From Altererythrobacter sp. Root672 (GTDB lineage Bacteria > Pseudomonadota > Alphaproteobacteria > Sphingomonadales > Sphingomonadaceae): a stretch of DNA of 64,000 bases. A model generated the notes under the pieces. The model was not told where the DNA came from. It searched no databases and was given only the letters and a program-made list of their open reading frames with translations. Location: positions 1 through 64,000 of the forward strand of contig NZ_LMHH01000004.1 of the NCBI RefSeq assembly GCF_001427865.1. Reading direction: 5' to 3'. Positions 17,835-26,732 of this stretch are shown here, piece after piece. Numbering within the stretch: position 1 is the first letter of the stretch; every line of letters starts with the position of its first letter. The position numbers and the translations under genes were made by a program.

Positions 17835-17958
17835 GACTCGCTGTGCTGCAGAGAGCGGCGCCGCTGCTCAGTGTGGCTCACCTCCTTTGACAAGTCCGCT
17901 TCTCTGCCGCATGCCGTATTATATCGGCAATACAGAGAGGCGGCAGTTGAAACGGTCC

Positions 17959-19449
17959 ATGGGGGTCCGGGCACTCGCAGCCATCCGCGCCTGGTTGTTC
18001 CGGCTGCTGTTGATCCTCTCGCTAGCGTTTCATCAGCAAGCAATCGCGCGCACTGCGCCGCTGAGCGATGAGCAGGTTGCCGCCATCGACCGCTTCATTG
18101 AGCGGCAGCGCGAAGCCACGTCGATCCCGGGAATAGCGCTGGTAGTGCGCCGCGGTGGTGAGATCGCTTATCGTCGCGGGATCGGTATGGACGGGTCCGG
18201 GCGGCCGTTCTCGCCAGCGACGCAGGTGTGGCTCGGTTCGCTGAGCAAGTCGTTTACCGCGCTCGCCGTCGCGCAGCTTGCCGTCGCCAAGAAAATCGAC
18301 CTCGACCAGCCAGTCGCGCGCTACCTACCCGACTTCAGGATGGCAGACCCGCGAGGGGCCATGATCACGGTGCGCAATCTGATGGAGCATCGCAGCGGGC
18401 TGACCGACGCCAACTTGCCGGACTGGGGGCACCCGTGGCCGGACACTTACGCCGAAGCCACGCGGCGGGTGCAGCGCATCAAGGCACTGTCGAGCGCCCC
18501 TGGCACCCAGATCGCATACCACAACGCCAATTACATGGTGCTCGCCGATCTCGTCGAGCACGTGAGCAGTGAGAAATTCGAGCGCTATCTCAATACTCAC
18601 GTGTTTACCCCCTTGGACATGCGCAGCGCGCTGGCAGTAGCGCACCTGGACGGCGGCCCGTCGAGCGTTCCGCCCGGCCATGTCTTCATCTTCGGGCGTC
18701 CGCTGGCGCTGCGCCCGCCCGGCATGTTCATCGGCGGTGCCGGCGGAGTCATCGCTAACGCCGACGATCTCAGTCGCTGGCTCGAGGCGTTCGCCCGCAG
18801 CGGACGGCACCCGGAAGAAGACAGGCTCCTCCCACCGGGAATGCTCGCCTCACTGCTGCGTCCGAAGAGCAATGCCGGCTACGTCTACGGTTATGGCTGG
18901 GTCCTGCGCCAGCCCGGCACGGATCTGGTCCGTCACAACGGCGGCTTGCCCACCTTCGTCGCCCACGGCGCGTTCGCGCCGGACGCCAGCCTGAGTATCG
19001 CGGTGACGACCAATGGCTCGTTAGCCAATCCGGCGTGGTCAGAAGTCGGCGAGGACATTGCGGACGGCGTCGTGGCAATCTTGGCTGGCCAGCCCGTCAC
19101 CACCATCCCCACCGCGCGCGTCGGCCCGCGAGTGGATGTGGCAGCGCTCGCCTTCGTCTGCCTCTTCGCCGCCCTGACACCGCTCTTGGTGCGAAGTCGG
19201 CGCTGGCGCGAACGCCTCCGCGCGGCGCAGGGCAATGCGCGGTTGTGGATCTGGTTCAGGGCCTCGATCGTCCCAGCGCTTGTCATCGGAATCCTGCTGG
19301 TCGGGATTCCAGCGGCCATCGGCAGTATCGAGTCCTGGTCGTGGTTCTGGTTATGGTTCCTCGCGCCGGTCGTAACGACGAGCCTGTGGCTGCTCTCGCT
19401 CATTGCCGCCGTCCTTCTCCTCTGGCGATGGGGGGCAATGCGTTCTTGA
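17959..19449 (+). CDS. Beta-lactamase-family serine hydrolase with C-terminal membrane helices
   Basis: A 496-aa protein. A signal peptide (residues 1 to about 33, WLFRLLLILSLAFHQQAIA) precedes a class C beta-lactamase/PBP4-type domain. The catalytic SxxK motif is SLSK (Ser94, Lys97), YHNANYMVL supplies the Tyr motif, and HNGGLPTF stands at the third-motif position. The C-terminal 110 residues hold three hydrophobic helices (LAFVCLFAALTPLL, VIGILLVGIPAAIG, WLLSLIAAVLLL), anchoring it in the inner membrane with the enzyme in the periplasm. The ATG at 17959 is chosen because it opens the signal peptide; in-frame alternatives lie upstream. Family members act on peptides or esters; true beta-lactam resistance is not implied. 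Confidence 0.8.
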   Translation: MGVRALAAIRAWLFRLLLILSLAFHQQAIARTAPLSDEQVAAIDRFIERQREATSIPGIALVVRRGGEIAYRRGIGMDGSGRPFSPATQVWLGSLSKSFTALAVAQLAVAKKIDLDQPVARYLPDFRMADPRGAMITVRNLMEHRSGLTDANLPDWGHPWPDTYAEATRRVQRIKALSSAPGTQIAYHNANYMVLADLVEHVSSEKFERYLNTHVFTPLDMRSALAVAHLDGGPSSVPPGHVFIFGRPLALRPPGMFIGGAGGVIANADDLSRWLEAFARSGRHPEEDRLLPPGMLASLLRPKSNAGYVYGYGWVLRQPGTDLVRHNGGLPTFVAHGAFAPDASLSIAVTTNGSLANPAWSEVGEDIADGVVAILAGQPVTTIPTARVGPRVDVAALAFVCLFAALTPLLVRSRRWRERLRAAQGNARLWIWFRASIVPALVIGILLVGIPAAIGSIESWSWFWLWFLAPVVTTSLWLLSLIAAVLLLWRWGAMRS

Positions 19450-19501
19450 AACCGCTAGCGCGCCAGAGTCGGTGTGTCGCACGCGTCTCGTCGCTAAATC
19501 G

Positions 19502-19610
19502 AAATGTCCGCTTTCCACCCAACTCGGTCATTCAGCGCCGAGAAACTCAGGAAGCTGACCGAACCATTTGCGGACAGTCCGCTAGCGACTCATTGCGGAC
19601 ATAGGGGCGA
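19502..19610. repeat. ATGTCCGC palindromic intergenic repeat
   Basis: Starts ATGTCCGCTTTCCACCC and ends CATTGCGGACATAGG about 105 bases later, with inner copies of the GCGGAC motif. It separates two converging genes. Confidence 0.65.
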
Positions 19611-19694
19611 CGTGAAAATGTGCTCGCCTCGGCCGGGTGCAATGCCCCATTGCGGTCATCGACCGAGGTCCATTTTCGATTCAATCAAATGAAT

Positions 19695-20612
19695 CTAAGC
19701 AAGCAGCCACGCGAGCACCTCGTCCATTTGGACTGCGGTTTGCGCAAAGGCATGACCAGCGCCCTGATAAACCCGCGTCTGCAGATTGCAGCCCCGTTCC
19801 CATCCGAGCTCTACAAGACGATCAGCGATCTTGATCTGGTGCGGCGTTATGCCCGCATCCAGCTCCATTTCTGTCCCGTGATCGAGCCATAGACGCCTGC
19901 CTTCGGGCGCTCCCAGCCTGCCAAAGTAGCTGGGCCAGATCGACAACAATTGCTCGTAGTTGACGAAGCGGCTGTCGTAGATGGGCCAGTTGGGTGACAT
20001 ACAGGCGCCCCGCCCGAAGACCTGTTGCGCTTCAACAAAAATCGCGCCGGCCATGACGCCAGCCATACTTGCGCCGAAGATCGCTGTGTCCAGGCGTCCC
20101 GGCCGCGTCCGATAGTTTTTGTCCACGAAGGGTTTGAGCCGGTTTGTCAGAAACCGAAGCAGGGCGTTTGACTGAAGAGGCCTGCCATCGTGGCGGGCAA
20201 GCTCTAGATCGATGCCTTCGCGCAACGGACCTTGAGCCAGCTCATAGATCGTCTCGGGCATGTATTGGAGGAAGCGATCCTGCCGAAGGTTGTCGATAGC
20301 GACAATCAGATGCGGCTCGATCGTCCTTGTAGCCGCGAGCTGCGCCACCCGGCGATCGGTCGCGAAATTGACCCCGTCACTATCGCTCTCGAAAGCCCAC
20401 TGGCCATCGAGCAGGTAGAGCACCGGAAAAGACCGAGCGCCGTCATCGTAATCTGCCGGAAGCCAGATGCGGACTCGCGCATCGGAATAGTTGTCGAATC
20501 CGATCCCATCGATGACTTCGATCCGGCCTCTCGGTTCGACGTCTTGCGCGAAAGCTTGTGAAGCGACGGCCGCCGAAACTAGACGCAGAAAGTGGCGACG
20601 GTTGAGCGACAT
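19695..20612 (-). CDS. Secreted esterase (EstD/IroE-type alpha/beta hydrolase)
   Basis: A 305-aa protein beginning MSLNRRHFLRLVSAAVASQA, which reads as a twin-arginine-type or Sec signal ending at AFA. The mature part matches the putative esterase family (FVPVLYLLDGQW-like strand, here FPVLYLLDGQWAF). The nucleophile elbow is GASMAG with Ser182, and GAGHAF near residue 288 supplies the His. Relatives hydrolyse esters including siderophore and acetyl esters. The start ATG is at 20610-20612. It stands alone between two palindromic repeat clusters. Confidence 0.8.
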   Translation of the reverse strand: MSLNRRHFLRLVSAAVASQAFAQDVEPRGRIEVIDGIGFDNYSDARVRIWLPADYDDGARSFPVLYLLDGQWAFESDSDGVNFATDRRVAQLAATRTIEPHLIVAIDNLRQDRFLQYMPETIYELAQGPLREGIDLELARHDGRPLQSNALLRFLTNRLKPFVDKNYRTRPGRLDTAIFGASMAGVMAGAIFVEAQQVFGRGACMSPNWPIYDSRFVNYEQLLSIWPSYFGRLGAPEGRRLWLDHGTEMELDAGITPHQIKIADRLVELGWERGCNLQTRVYQGAGHAFAQTAVQMDEVLAWLLA

Positions 20613-20670
20613 CTCTCTTTGCTAACAGTCAGCCACCGAGCGTCAACATCCAGGATGTGAGGCAATATTG

Positions 20671-20702
20671 GAATGTCCGCTTCCCACCCATTGCGGTTGG
20701 TG
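20671..20702. repeat. ATGTCCGC repeat, half-element
   Basis: AATGTCCGCTTCCCACCCAT with no matching right half; a partial member of the palindromic family. Confidence 0.5.
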
Positions 20703-20740
20703 CAGGGGTGCGCGTCGCACCCACCCGGCTCAATCAGAAT

Positions 20741-21613
20741 CTAGGGTGTTCCCTCACTTCCGACAATCACCACAAGCTCACTGGGGCGCATATCCTCGGA
20801 TTGATCTGTGACGATTTCTAATTTGGGTTCGTAGACCCATACGTCGCCGGAACCGGCAAGATTGAAGCCGTAGCTGACATGATCCGCATCCTTATGGATC
20901 GGGCCAGTCTCAAGAAGGACCGGTGTCCATCCATGATTTCCTGCAAAAGGCAGGTTGTTCGTGTTGCCACCGTTCAGCAGCTCGTAGAAATCTGTCCTGC
21001 GCACTTCAAATTGACGACGCTTTTCGGGCCACCGGGTCCCAGCAGCCAGCCAGAAGTTCACCTGCTGAGCTCTTCCCGTGGCAACCCAGGCAGTAAAGCG
21101 CAGACGATGCCCGCGATACGGTGCCGCATCGACGATGCGCCGAAAACCGCCGAACCTGTCGCGATCGCCGCGTCCGCCGATGCACATCGGTTTGCCGATC
21201 GATGGTGCGCGAAAGACGAACTGATCCATTCCAACGCCGACGCGCTGCCAGAACTCCGGTCCGGTTATCTGCTCAGCGTTGGGGACCAGGACATAACCCT
21301 GCCGACCATCAGGGATTATCGCCATGTGTTTGGGCAAGGGCATCCCCGAGTGGGGATCAATCTCGAAGCCGGCACTAAGGTCAACGTCATCAAGGGCATC
21401 GCCGACCACTGGCCGGCAACGGACTGCCCGTCCGTTTACAACGATGTCACGAAATCCTGTGACCACGATCTCGTTTTCCGAGCCATTGCCGTCGTGAGAC
21501 GCGGCTGATTGCGAAGCGGACGATTCCGTTTGAGCCGACCCACCACCAGCAAAAAGGACAATTACCGCGATTGCGGGCAAGGTGCGGCCGCTGGCTGTCA
21601 AAGTCTGGAGCAA
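20741..21613 (-). CDS. Secreted protein of unknown function
   Basis: A 290-aa protein with a signal peptide (GRTLPAIAVIVLFAGGGSAQ). An EIVVTGFRD segment near residue 50 recalls the IVVTG motif after signal peptides in sphingomonad envelope proteins. The C-terminal half (GHRLRFTAWVATGRAQQ, then VSYGFNLAGSGDVWVYEPKL) has the look of a jelly-roll, carbohydrate-binding-like domain. The start is TTG at 21611-21613, supported by AAGGAGA six bases upstream; no ATG fits better. No function is assigned. Confidence 0.65.
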   Translation of the reverse strand: MLQTLTASGRTLPAIAVIVLFAGGGSAQTESSASQSAASHDGNGSENEIVVTGFRDIVVNGRAVRCRPVVGDALDDVDLSAGFEIDPHSGMPLPKHMAIIPDGRQGYVLVPNAEQITGPEFWQRVGVGMDQFVFRAPSIGKPMCIGGRGDRDRFGGFRRIVDAAPYRGHRLRFTAWVATGRAQQVNFWLAAGTRWPEKRRQFEVRRTDFYELLNGGNTNNLPFAGNHGWTPVLLETGPIHKDADHVSYGFNLAGSGDVWVYEPKLEIVTDQSEDMRPSELVVIVGSEGTP

Positions 21614-21670
21614 CTGCGTTCTCCTTGCAGTGGCCCGCCCGAGACATGGCGAAATCTAGGATTGGCAGAA

Positions 21671-21739
21671 TGAGTGGCCGCTTTCCACCCATCTCGGTGG
21701 ATTGCGGACGGAGCGCTCGCGACCCATTGCGGACATTCA
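21671..21739. repeat. ATGTCCGC palindromic intergenic repeat
   Basis: TGGCCGCTTTCCACCCAT at the left and GACCCATTGCGGACATTC at the right, about 69 bases. It lies just upstream of the small membrane protein gene at 21761 and may form its leader. Confidence 0.6.
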
Positions 21740-21760
21740 GTCCTGCTGTATCGTCTCGCC

Positions 21761-22042
21761 ATGGTGAGTATTGGCGTATTACTTGTGCTTGGTCTCTTAA
21801 CCGGTGGGGCTATCGGCCTCTTGGCTGGTTCAACGAGGTTCGGATTCGGGATTTTGACTCTCGTTCCGATAGGCGCGGTTACGTATGTAAATTGGTGGCA
21901 AAACCAACATCCCGAGAGTATTCGGTCTACAAGCGGACTAGAATTTATCTTCGTCCCGATCCCACCTTCGATTGCTGCTTTGATTGGCTACGGGATGATC
22001 TGGTTGATCAGGGATTGGCTTGCAACCAAGGACTTGAACTAA
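21761..22042 (+). CDS. Small membrane protein, unknown
   Basis: A 93-aa protein starting MVSIGVLLVLGLLTGGAIG with three hydrophobic helices (about residues 2-21, 28-43 and 67-85). The start ATG follows the end of a palindromic repeat; no strong ribosome-binding site is seen. I do not recognise the family. Confidence 0.55.
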   Translation: MVSIGVLLVLGLLTGGAIGLLAGSTRFGFGILTLVPIGAVTYVNWWQNQHPESIRSTSGLEFIFVPIPPSIAALIGYGMIWLIRDWLATKDLN

Positions 22043-22057
22043 GTCCGCGCGAAGAGG

Positions 22058-22160
22058 CGACGTCCGCTTTCCACCCATTGCAGACATCTCGATTAGCAGA
22101 AGCGCAATTCGACACTCGCTCCAAAGCGGACCGGCTGCACACGACCCATTGCGGACTTTC
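22058..22160. repeat. ATGTCCGC palindromic intergenic repeat
   Basis: Begins GACGTCCGCTTTCCACCC and ends GACCCATTGCGGACTTTC, about 103 bases, with an inner CCAAAGCGGACC. It fills the space between two plus-strand genes. Confidence 0.65.
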
Positions 22161-22162
22161 GG

Positions 22163-22633
22163 ATGCGTGGCATACTGCGGCTTATGATGCGCTCGATCTG
22201 GCTGGGGTCATTGATCTGCCTGACTGCAGCTTGCTCACCTGACAGTGAGGATGGCAACGCACAGGTTCTGGCGAGGGACGAAGTGAGCGCTGAGGCCGTG
22301 CCGAGCGCGGGCAACTGCTCCAAAGTGCCAGCTGATTTTAGTTCATCGCGAGAGTTTGCAAGCAGCCGTCCGGCTCCTTCCGGTAGGGAGTTGAAGAACC
22401 TCATCAAAATTCGTGCAGATCGGTCAATCACCTGGAACGGTGACGACGTGTCCAAATCACTCCTGAAGGCCAACCTCCGCGTGGTTCCCCAGTTTTACCC
22501 TGTTCCTCTCACGACCCTGGACTTCGATGCTGGCACGCCATGCCCCATGATCAACGAGGTTCGCGAGTTGATGAGACGTCACCTGGAATGCGGCACCAAG
22601 GCAGTGTGTTTGCAAGGCGGCGGTTGGACTTAG
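22163..22633 (+). CDS. Predicted lipoprotein, unknown
   Basis: A 156-aa protein with a lipoprotein signal: SIWLGSLICLTAAC, with the Cys at residue 24 as lipidation site. A second ATG at 22184 would shorten the signal but keep the lipobox. The mature domain has four further cysteines (NCSKV, PCPM, ECG, VCLQ). A segment KNLIKIRADRSITWNGDDV weakly recalls the periplasmic domain of ExbD-like proteins. Role unknown. Confidence 0.6.
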   Translation: MRGILRLMMRSIWLGSLICLTAACSPDSEDGNAQVLARDEVSAEAVPSAGNCSKVPADFSSSREFASSRPAPSGRELKNLIKIRADRSITWNGDDVSKSLLKANLRVVPQFYPVPLTTLDFDAGTPCPMINEVRELMRRHLECGTKAVCLQGGGWT

Positions 22634-22736
22634 CGTCCGCTAACCACCCACCTCCGCCATTCCGAACAATTTGACGCCTACCGCTTAGCAGCCCGTCCGC
22701 TTTGCGGCTCTTTGCGGGCTAGATAGCGGACGTTAT
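22633..22736. repeat. Degenerate ATGTCCGC palindromic repeat
   Basis: GCGTCCGCTAACCACCCAC at the left, inner GTCCGCTTTGCGGC, and TAGCGGACGTTAT at the right. It lies at the 3' end of the lipoprotein gene and is diverged. Confidence 0.5.
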
Positions 22737-22749
22737 CCTGACAACGATC

Positions 22750-23565
22750 TCACGGCCGGTTGCCAGCGTTGTTCGCTGAAGGCACCGGCCGAAAAAAGGT
22801 GGTGGCGATCTTTCCATCCGGGAACAGGAAGATCGAGAACATCGCAGCCCCGCCGTTGGCAAAGTCCACTCGATAGGTATCCAGGCCGTCGAGGTCCGTG
22901 CGCACGAATGTGATCGCCTTGATTGCGCCCGTGCTCTTGAACAGCGGCTGCACCTGCGGAAGCTGCGCGCGGACCGCTTCAGCCAGCTGCGGCGACATCG
23001 TTTCGTAGTCCGGCGTGCCGTTCGCCTGGTCTTCGATGAGCTTGCGCAGCGCCGCTTCGGCGCCTGGTTGCGGGGAGGTGCGCAGCGCGGGGAGCGGATC
23101 GTTGGAGGTCAGCGCCGTGACAATCCGGCCCTCCACCCATGCGCTCGGCAGGTCTTGGCTGTTCGAGATCACCGCGACGCTCAAGGCCGAATCCGGCAGC
23201 CAGGTGAGCGAGCTGTTGAACCCGTTGATACCGCCTCCGTGCGTGATGCGCGTTTGACCTTCGAGTTCGTCGACGCCCAGCCCGAAACCGTAAGCCGAAT
23301 TTCCGTTTCCGGTCTGGACGGTCGAGGTGGTCATCTGCCGGAAGGAGTCGGGGCTGACCGCTCGTCCGTTGGTGAGCGCGATCTGCCAGCGGACCAGGTC
23401 GCCGGCTGTCGAGACCAACGCCCCCGCTGCACCCGGGTTGAGCATGCTCAACGGTTGATCGTTCGATCGCACCCGACGGTCGGGATCGAGCGTATATCCT
23501 TGCGCGCGCTTGGGAATGAGGCGCCCTTCGAACCCATATAGCGTATGCGCCAGGCCGAGGGCTCG
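22750..23565 (-). pseudogene. Beta-lactamase-family serine hydrolase, 3' part only
   Basis: About 270 residues of the C-terminal part survive, with GLAHTLYGFEGRLIPKRAQG at the break, then LSMLNPGAAGALVSTAGDLV, THGGGINGFNSSLTWL (the third active-site motif) and a C-terminal DUF3471-like beta domain. The N-terminal half with the catalytic SxxK is missing. The frame runs on past 23565 to 23655, but that part is antisense to a recombinase fragment. The join is a deletion or recombination scar. The fragment cannot be active. Confidence 0.75.
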
Positions 23566-24273
23566 CGGCGCTATCGTTACTATATCGGCGAGACGCCGAT
23601 CGACGGGCGAACGATACGCATTCCGGCCGCTGAACTTGAAGGCTCGGTCGCCCACTGTCTGGCGAGCGCGGTCGACGATCCACTCGGGCTTTGCGCGAAG
23701 GCCTGGCTTGAAGTGGCGCCGGACAATCTCGCTTTGCTCTCGCAGAAAGCCGAAGTGTTGGCGGCAAGCTTGCGACAGCGCGATCGCTCGGCCTTAGCCG
23801 AGCTGGTGAGGCTGGTTCGAGTGCTCGATGATCGTGTCGAGTTAGAGTGTGCGACGACCGTTTTGGCTGAGGCGCTTGGCGCAAGGGTGGCCCACGGTGC
23901 GCCCGATACGCTGACGCTGGTCTCGCCGGTCAGTCTTCGGCGAACGGGCCGCGCGGTGCGGCTCGTGCAGGCGAGCGGAGCCACTCTTGAAACGCAGCCA
24001 GCGGTCTCGCTGGTCAAGCTGCTGGTGAAGGCGCGACGCTGGTGGACGGTTCTGCGTGCGGGCGAAGTTGACATCACCCGGCTAGCAGAGGCGGAGGGTG
24101 TGACCGCGTCCTACATGACCAGGGTGGTGCGGCTCGCGTTTCTCTCGCCCGCGATGGTGGAAGCCATTCTGGCGGGGCGGACGCGGGCCGAGGTCGATGG
24201 TGGCCTGATAACCGCGAGCCAGGCCATCGCGGCCAGCTGGGCTGAGCAGGCCAAGACATTGTTACCCGCGTGA
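23560..24273 (+). pseudogene. Large serine recombinase, C-terminal part only
   Basis: About 235 residues match the end of the intact recombinase at 53421-55091: GSRRYRYYIGE here against GSQRYRYYVSK there, then ARRWWTVLRAGEVDITRLAE against ARRWWAELSKGELDINALSA, and ASYMTRVVRLAFLSP against ASYMTRVVRLAFLAP. The catalytic N-terminal domain and most of the recombinase domain are gone. An in-frame ATG at 23545 is probably chance. It marks the site of an old integrated element; the nuclease gene at 24823 would be its cargo. Confidence 0.8.
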
Positions 24274-24337
24274 ACGGGCAATTCGGACTCAAAAAGCTGG
24301 ATATGGACTTGCCGGCGCTTGCCGCCACAGTCCGAGC

Positions 24338-24553
24338 ATGACCTGTAGCCTTGAAGAGGATACGCTCAATCTCTGCCGCGAGCTCTCCAGCCGGGCGGGC
24401 ATGTTGTTTGAAGATGCGGGGGACCTGACTGTGGGGGTACGGCACCATTCGATCGACCAGCTGCGGGTCGTCGTGCGAGATGCGCTGGTAATGAACGAGA
24501 AGGCCGGTGCGATCCTCGCCGCTGCCGCAGTCTTGCTTGGCGATGAAGGCTGA
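24338..24553 (+). CDS. Small protein of 71 residues, unknown
   Basis: Starts MTCSLEEDTLNLCRELSS and is predicted to be mainly helical and soluble. It follows the recombinase fragment and may be one of the small genes carried with such recombinases. No strong ribosome-binding site is present, so confidence is moderate. Confidence 0.45.
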   Translation: MTCSLEEDTLNLCRELSSRAGMLFEDAGDLTVGVRHHSIDQLRVVVRDALVMNEKAGAILAAAAVLLGDEG

Positions 24554-24822
24554 ACCGCCGCTTTCCGCCCATGTTGGTCATAACGGCGCTTGCGGGCCAG
24601 GCACAGCTCTACAGGTAAGCGGCAATCTCAGTCGTTCATGGGCCAGTCAACTATCCCACGAGGTTGCCGTTCACTCGACTGCTTAGCGCGCATTGTCGCT
24701 TACCGGGAGCGACGATCGTTCGGCGTCAAGCGCTAGCCGATGCTCAATAGACCGCATCGACATGCTGAGAGGCTTGCGGAGTCGGTTCGCGGCTGATTTA
24801 TTGTCGCAAGCGGGGGAGCGGT

Positions 24823-26529
24823 ATGGCAACGATCACGATCCGATCGAACAACATCGAAAACATAACGCTTGGGGAACTCAGGGCACGGTACAACGTCCGA
24901 GGCGATCGGATTCTACGCTACCACCTCGATCTCTCGCACACGGCGATGAAGCTGCACCGGGAATTGAGTGCGCCTGAAATCTTCATCCTGCAATCAAAAG
25001 TGGACGCGCTTATCGCGTCGTGGGACGAGAAATTCGCGGCATTTCGATTGCGGCAGATTTTCAAATCCGGGAAGGATCAGGTAGACGATGAGACGGCAGC
25101 CGCTGGAGCGCAACTAGAAAACCTGAAACACATACTGGCCCGAACACTCGCCGTAAACGACGAGGTCGACTGGGCCGCACTCAAGGACCAGTCCGCCTAC
25201 GACATGCCGCGTAGCTTCCCCGAGCCGCAGCCACGCCGATCTGAGACTTCAGCGCCGGAGTATCGGACTCCGACCATTGGTCTCCTGGACGTCGTCTTGG
25301 GTCGGAAGGCGCGCAAACTTGCGGAGGCAGAGGGGATTCATGCCGATCAGGTCCGCATCTGGCATCAAGACGACGAACAGTGCCGCCACGAGCATGAAAG
25401 CGCGACGCGCGAATGGCAGGAGCGGGAGCGAGCCTTCTGGAATGGCCACGAGGAGGCACAACGCACCTTCCTTACCGAGCAGGCCGAGCGAAACGCCATT
25501 GTCGACCGGTGGCAGGAAGCGGTAGGCCGGGGCGACCCCGAAGCCGTCATTGAGCATGCGACGCTCGTTCTGGATGCATCGGACTACGATGGGTTGTTCG
25601 AAAAATCGTTTGCCGTGCAGTATCGCCCCGACGAGCAGCTGCTGATGATGGCATACGACCTGCCGTCCCCCGACGAGCTGCCAAGGGTTCACTCCGTACG
25701 CTTCGTAAAGACGACGGGGGAGATGAAGATCAAAGAGATTACCGAGCGCGAGCAGAAGGCCAACTTCGAGTCCGTTGCATATCAGGTATGCCTGCGCACG
25801 CTCCACGAACTCTTCGAGGCTGACGTTCACGGCAACATTGGGAGCATTCTGTTTAACGGCCACGTCGACTTCGTGGACAAGCGAACGGGCCAGGATGCAC
25901 GTTCATGCCTGCTTTCGGTATTAGTCAGGCGCGACGAGTTCACTGCGTTGGATCTGTCCAGGGTCGAGCCGAAGGCGTGCTTCAAGAGTCTGAAGGGTGT
26001 GTCCGCGGCCAGCTTGGCAAGCTTCACGGCTATCCCTCCCGTGCTGGAGATGGATCAGGAAGATCGCCGCTTCGTCAATGCACGACGCGTATCGCTGGAA
26101 GAGGGCACAAATCTTGCCAGTATGCCGTGGGAGGACTTCGAGCACCTCATCCGTGAGCTGTTCGAGAAGGAGTTCAGCGCCCGAGGTGGTGAGGTGAAGG
26201 TTACCCAAGCAAGCCGCGATGGCGGGGTGGACGCGATTGCTTTCGATCCAGATCCGATTAGCGGCGGCAAGATCGTCATACAGGCAAAGCGATATACTCG
26301 CACCGTTGGTCTGTCCGCAGTGCGCGACCTGTTCGGGACGGTGATGAACGAGGGTGCCACAAAAGGAATCCTGGTCACCACGTCCGACTACGGCCCAGAC
26401 GCATATCAGTTTGCGAGCGGCAAACCACTGACCTTGTTAAGCGGAGGCAATCTGCTGCACCTGTTGGAGCGGCATGGCTATCGCGCCAGAATCAATCTCG
26501 CTGAGGCGCGAGAAACTGCTACGGTTTAA
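24823..26529 (+). CDS. Mrr-type restriction endonuclease
   Basis: A 568-aa protein with an Mrr-cat PD-(D/E)xK nuclease domain at the C-terminus (about residues 430-555): MPWEDFEHLIRELFEKEF, then DGGVDAIAF with Asp470 and VIQAKRY with Gln487-x-Lys489, the Q-x-K variant. The first 420 residues contain long charged helical stretches (for example RKARKLAEAEGIHADQVR) and probably sense the target or oligomerise. Start ATG at 24823 after GGGGGAGCGGT. Mrr-type enzymes cut modified foreign DNA. Its place just after a recombinase fragment marks it as island cargo. Confidence 0.8.
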   Translation: MATITIRSNNIENITLGELRARYNVRGDRILRYHLDLSHTAMKLHRELSAPEIFILQSKVDALIASWDEKFAAFRLRQIFKSGKDQVDDETAAAGAQLENLKHILARTLAVNDEVDWAALKDQSAYDMPRSFPEPQPRRSETSAPEYRTPTIGLLDVVLGRKARKLAEAEGIHADQVRIWHQDDEQCRHEHESATREWQERERAFWNGHEEAQRTFLTEQAERNAIVDRWQEAVGRGDPEAVIEHATLVLDASDYDGLFEKSFAVQYRPDEQLLMMAYDLPSPDELPRVHSVRFVKTTGEMKIKEITEREQKANFESVAYQVCLRTLHELFEADVHGNIGSILFNGHVDFVDKRTGQDARSCLLSVLVRRDEFTALDLSRVEPKACFKSLKGVSAASLASFTAIPPVLEMDQEDRRFVNARRVSLEEGTNLASMPWEDFEHLIRELFEKEFSARGGEVKVTQASRDGGVDAIAFDPDPISGGKIVIQAKRYTRTVGLSAVRDLFGTVMNEGATKGILVTTSDYGPDAYQFASGKPLTLLSGGNLLHLLERHGYRARINLAEARETATV

Positions 26530-26611
26530 GAAAGGGCGAGTTAGTGGCAGCCTTAGGCGGCCCGTTCCACGATCCGTCCAGCCCGCTAACGCCCACAACC
26601 GGTGTGTGACG

Positions 26612-26702
26612 GAGGGACGTTATTCATAGCCGACTCTGGCCGATTGCAGACCGTCCGCTTCAGAGTTCGTAAAGTCCAAAAATGGACGTTGGTTGGCGGA
26701 CG
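26612..26702. repeat. Degenerate ATGTCCGC-type repeat
   Basis: Contains GACCGTCCGCTT and TGGACGTTGGTTGGCGGACG in a stretch of about 90 bases between two genes. It is a diverged member of the family. Confidence 0.4.
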
Positions 26703-26732
26703 ATTTGCAGATTGGCCAAGGCCGGCTAGTTC

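Noticed and set aside
17959-19449. A beta-lactam resistance gene
   Set aside because: The SxxK domain with C-terminal membrane helices fits general serine hydrolases of the PBP4/EstB type; nothing shows true beta-lactamase activity.
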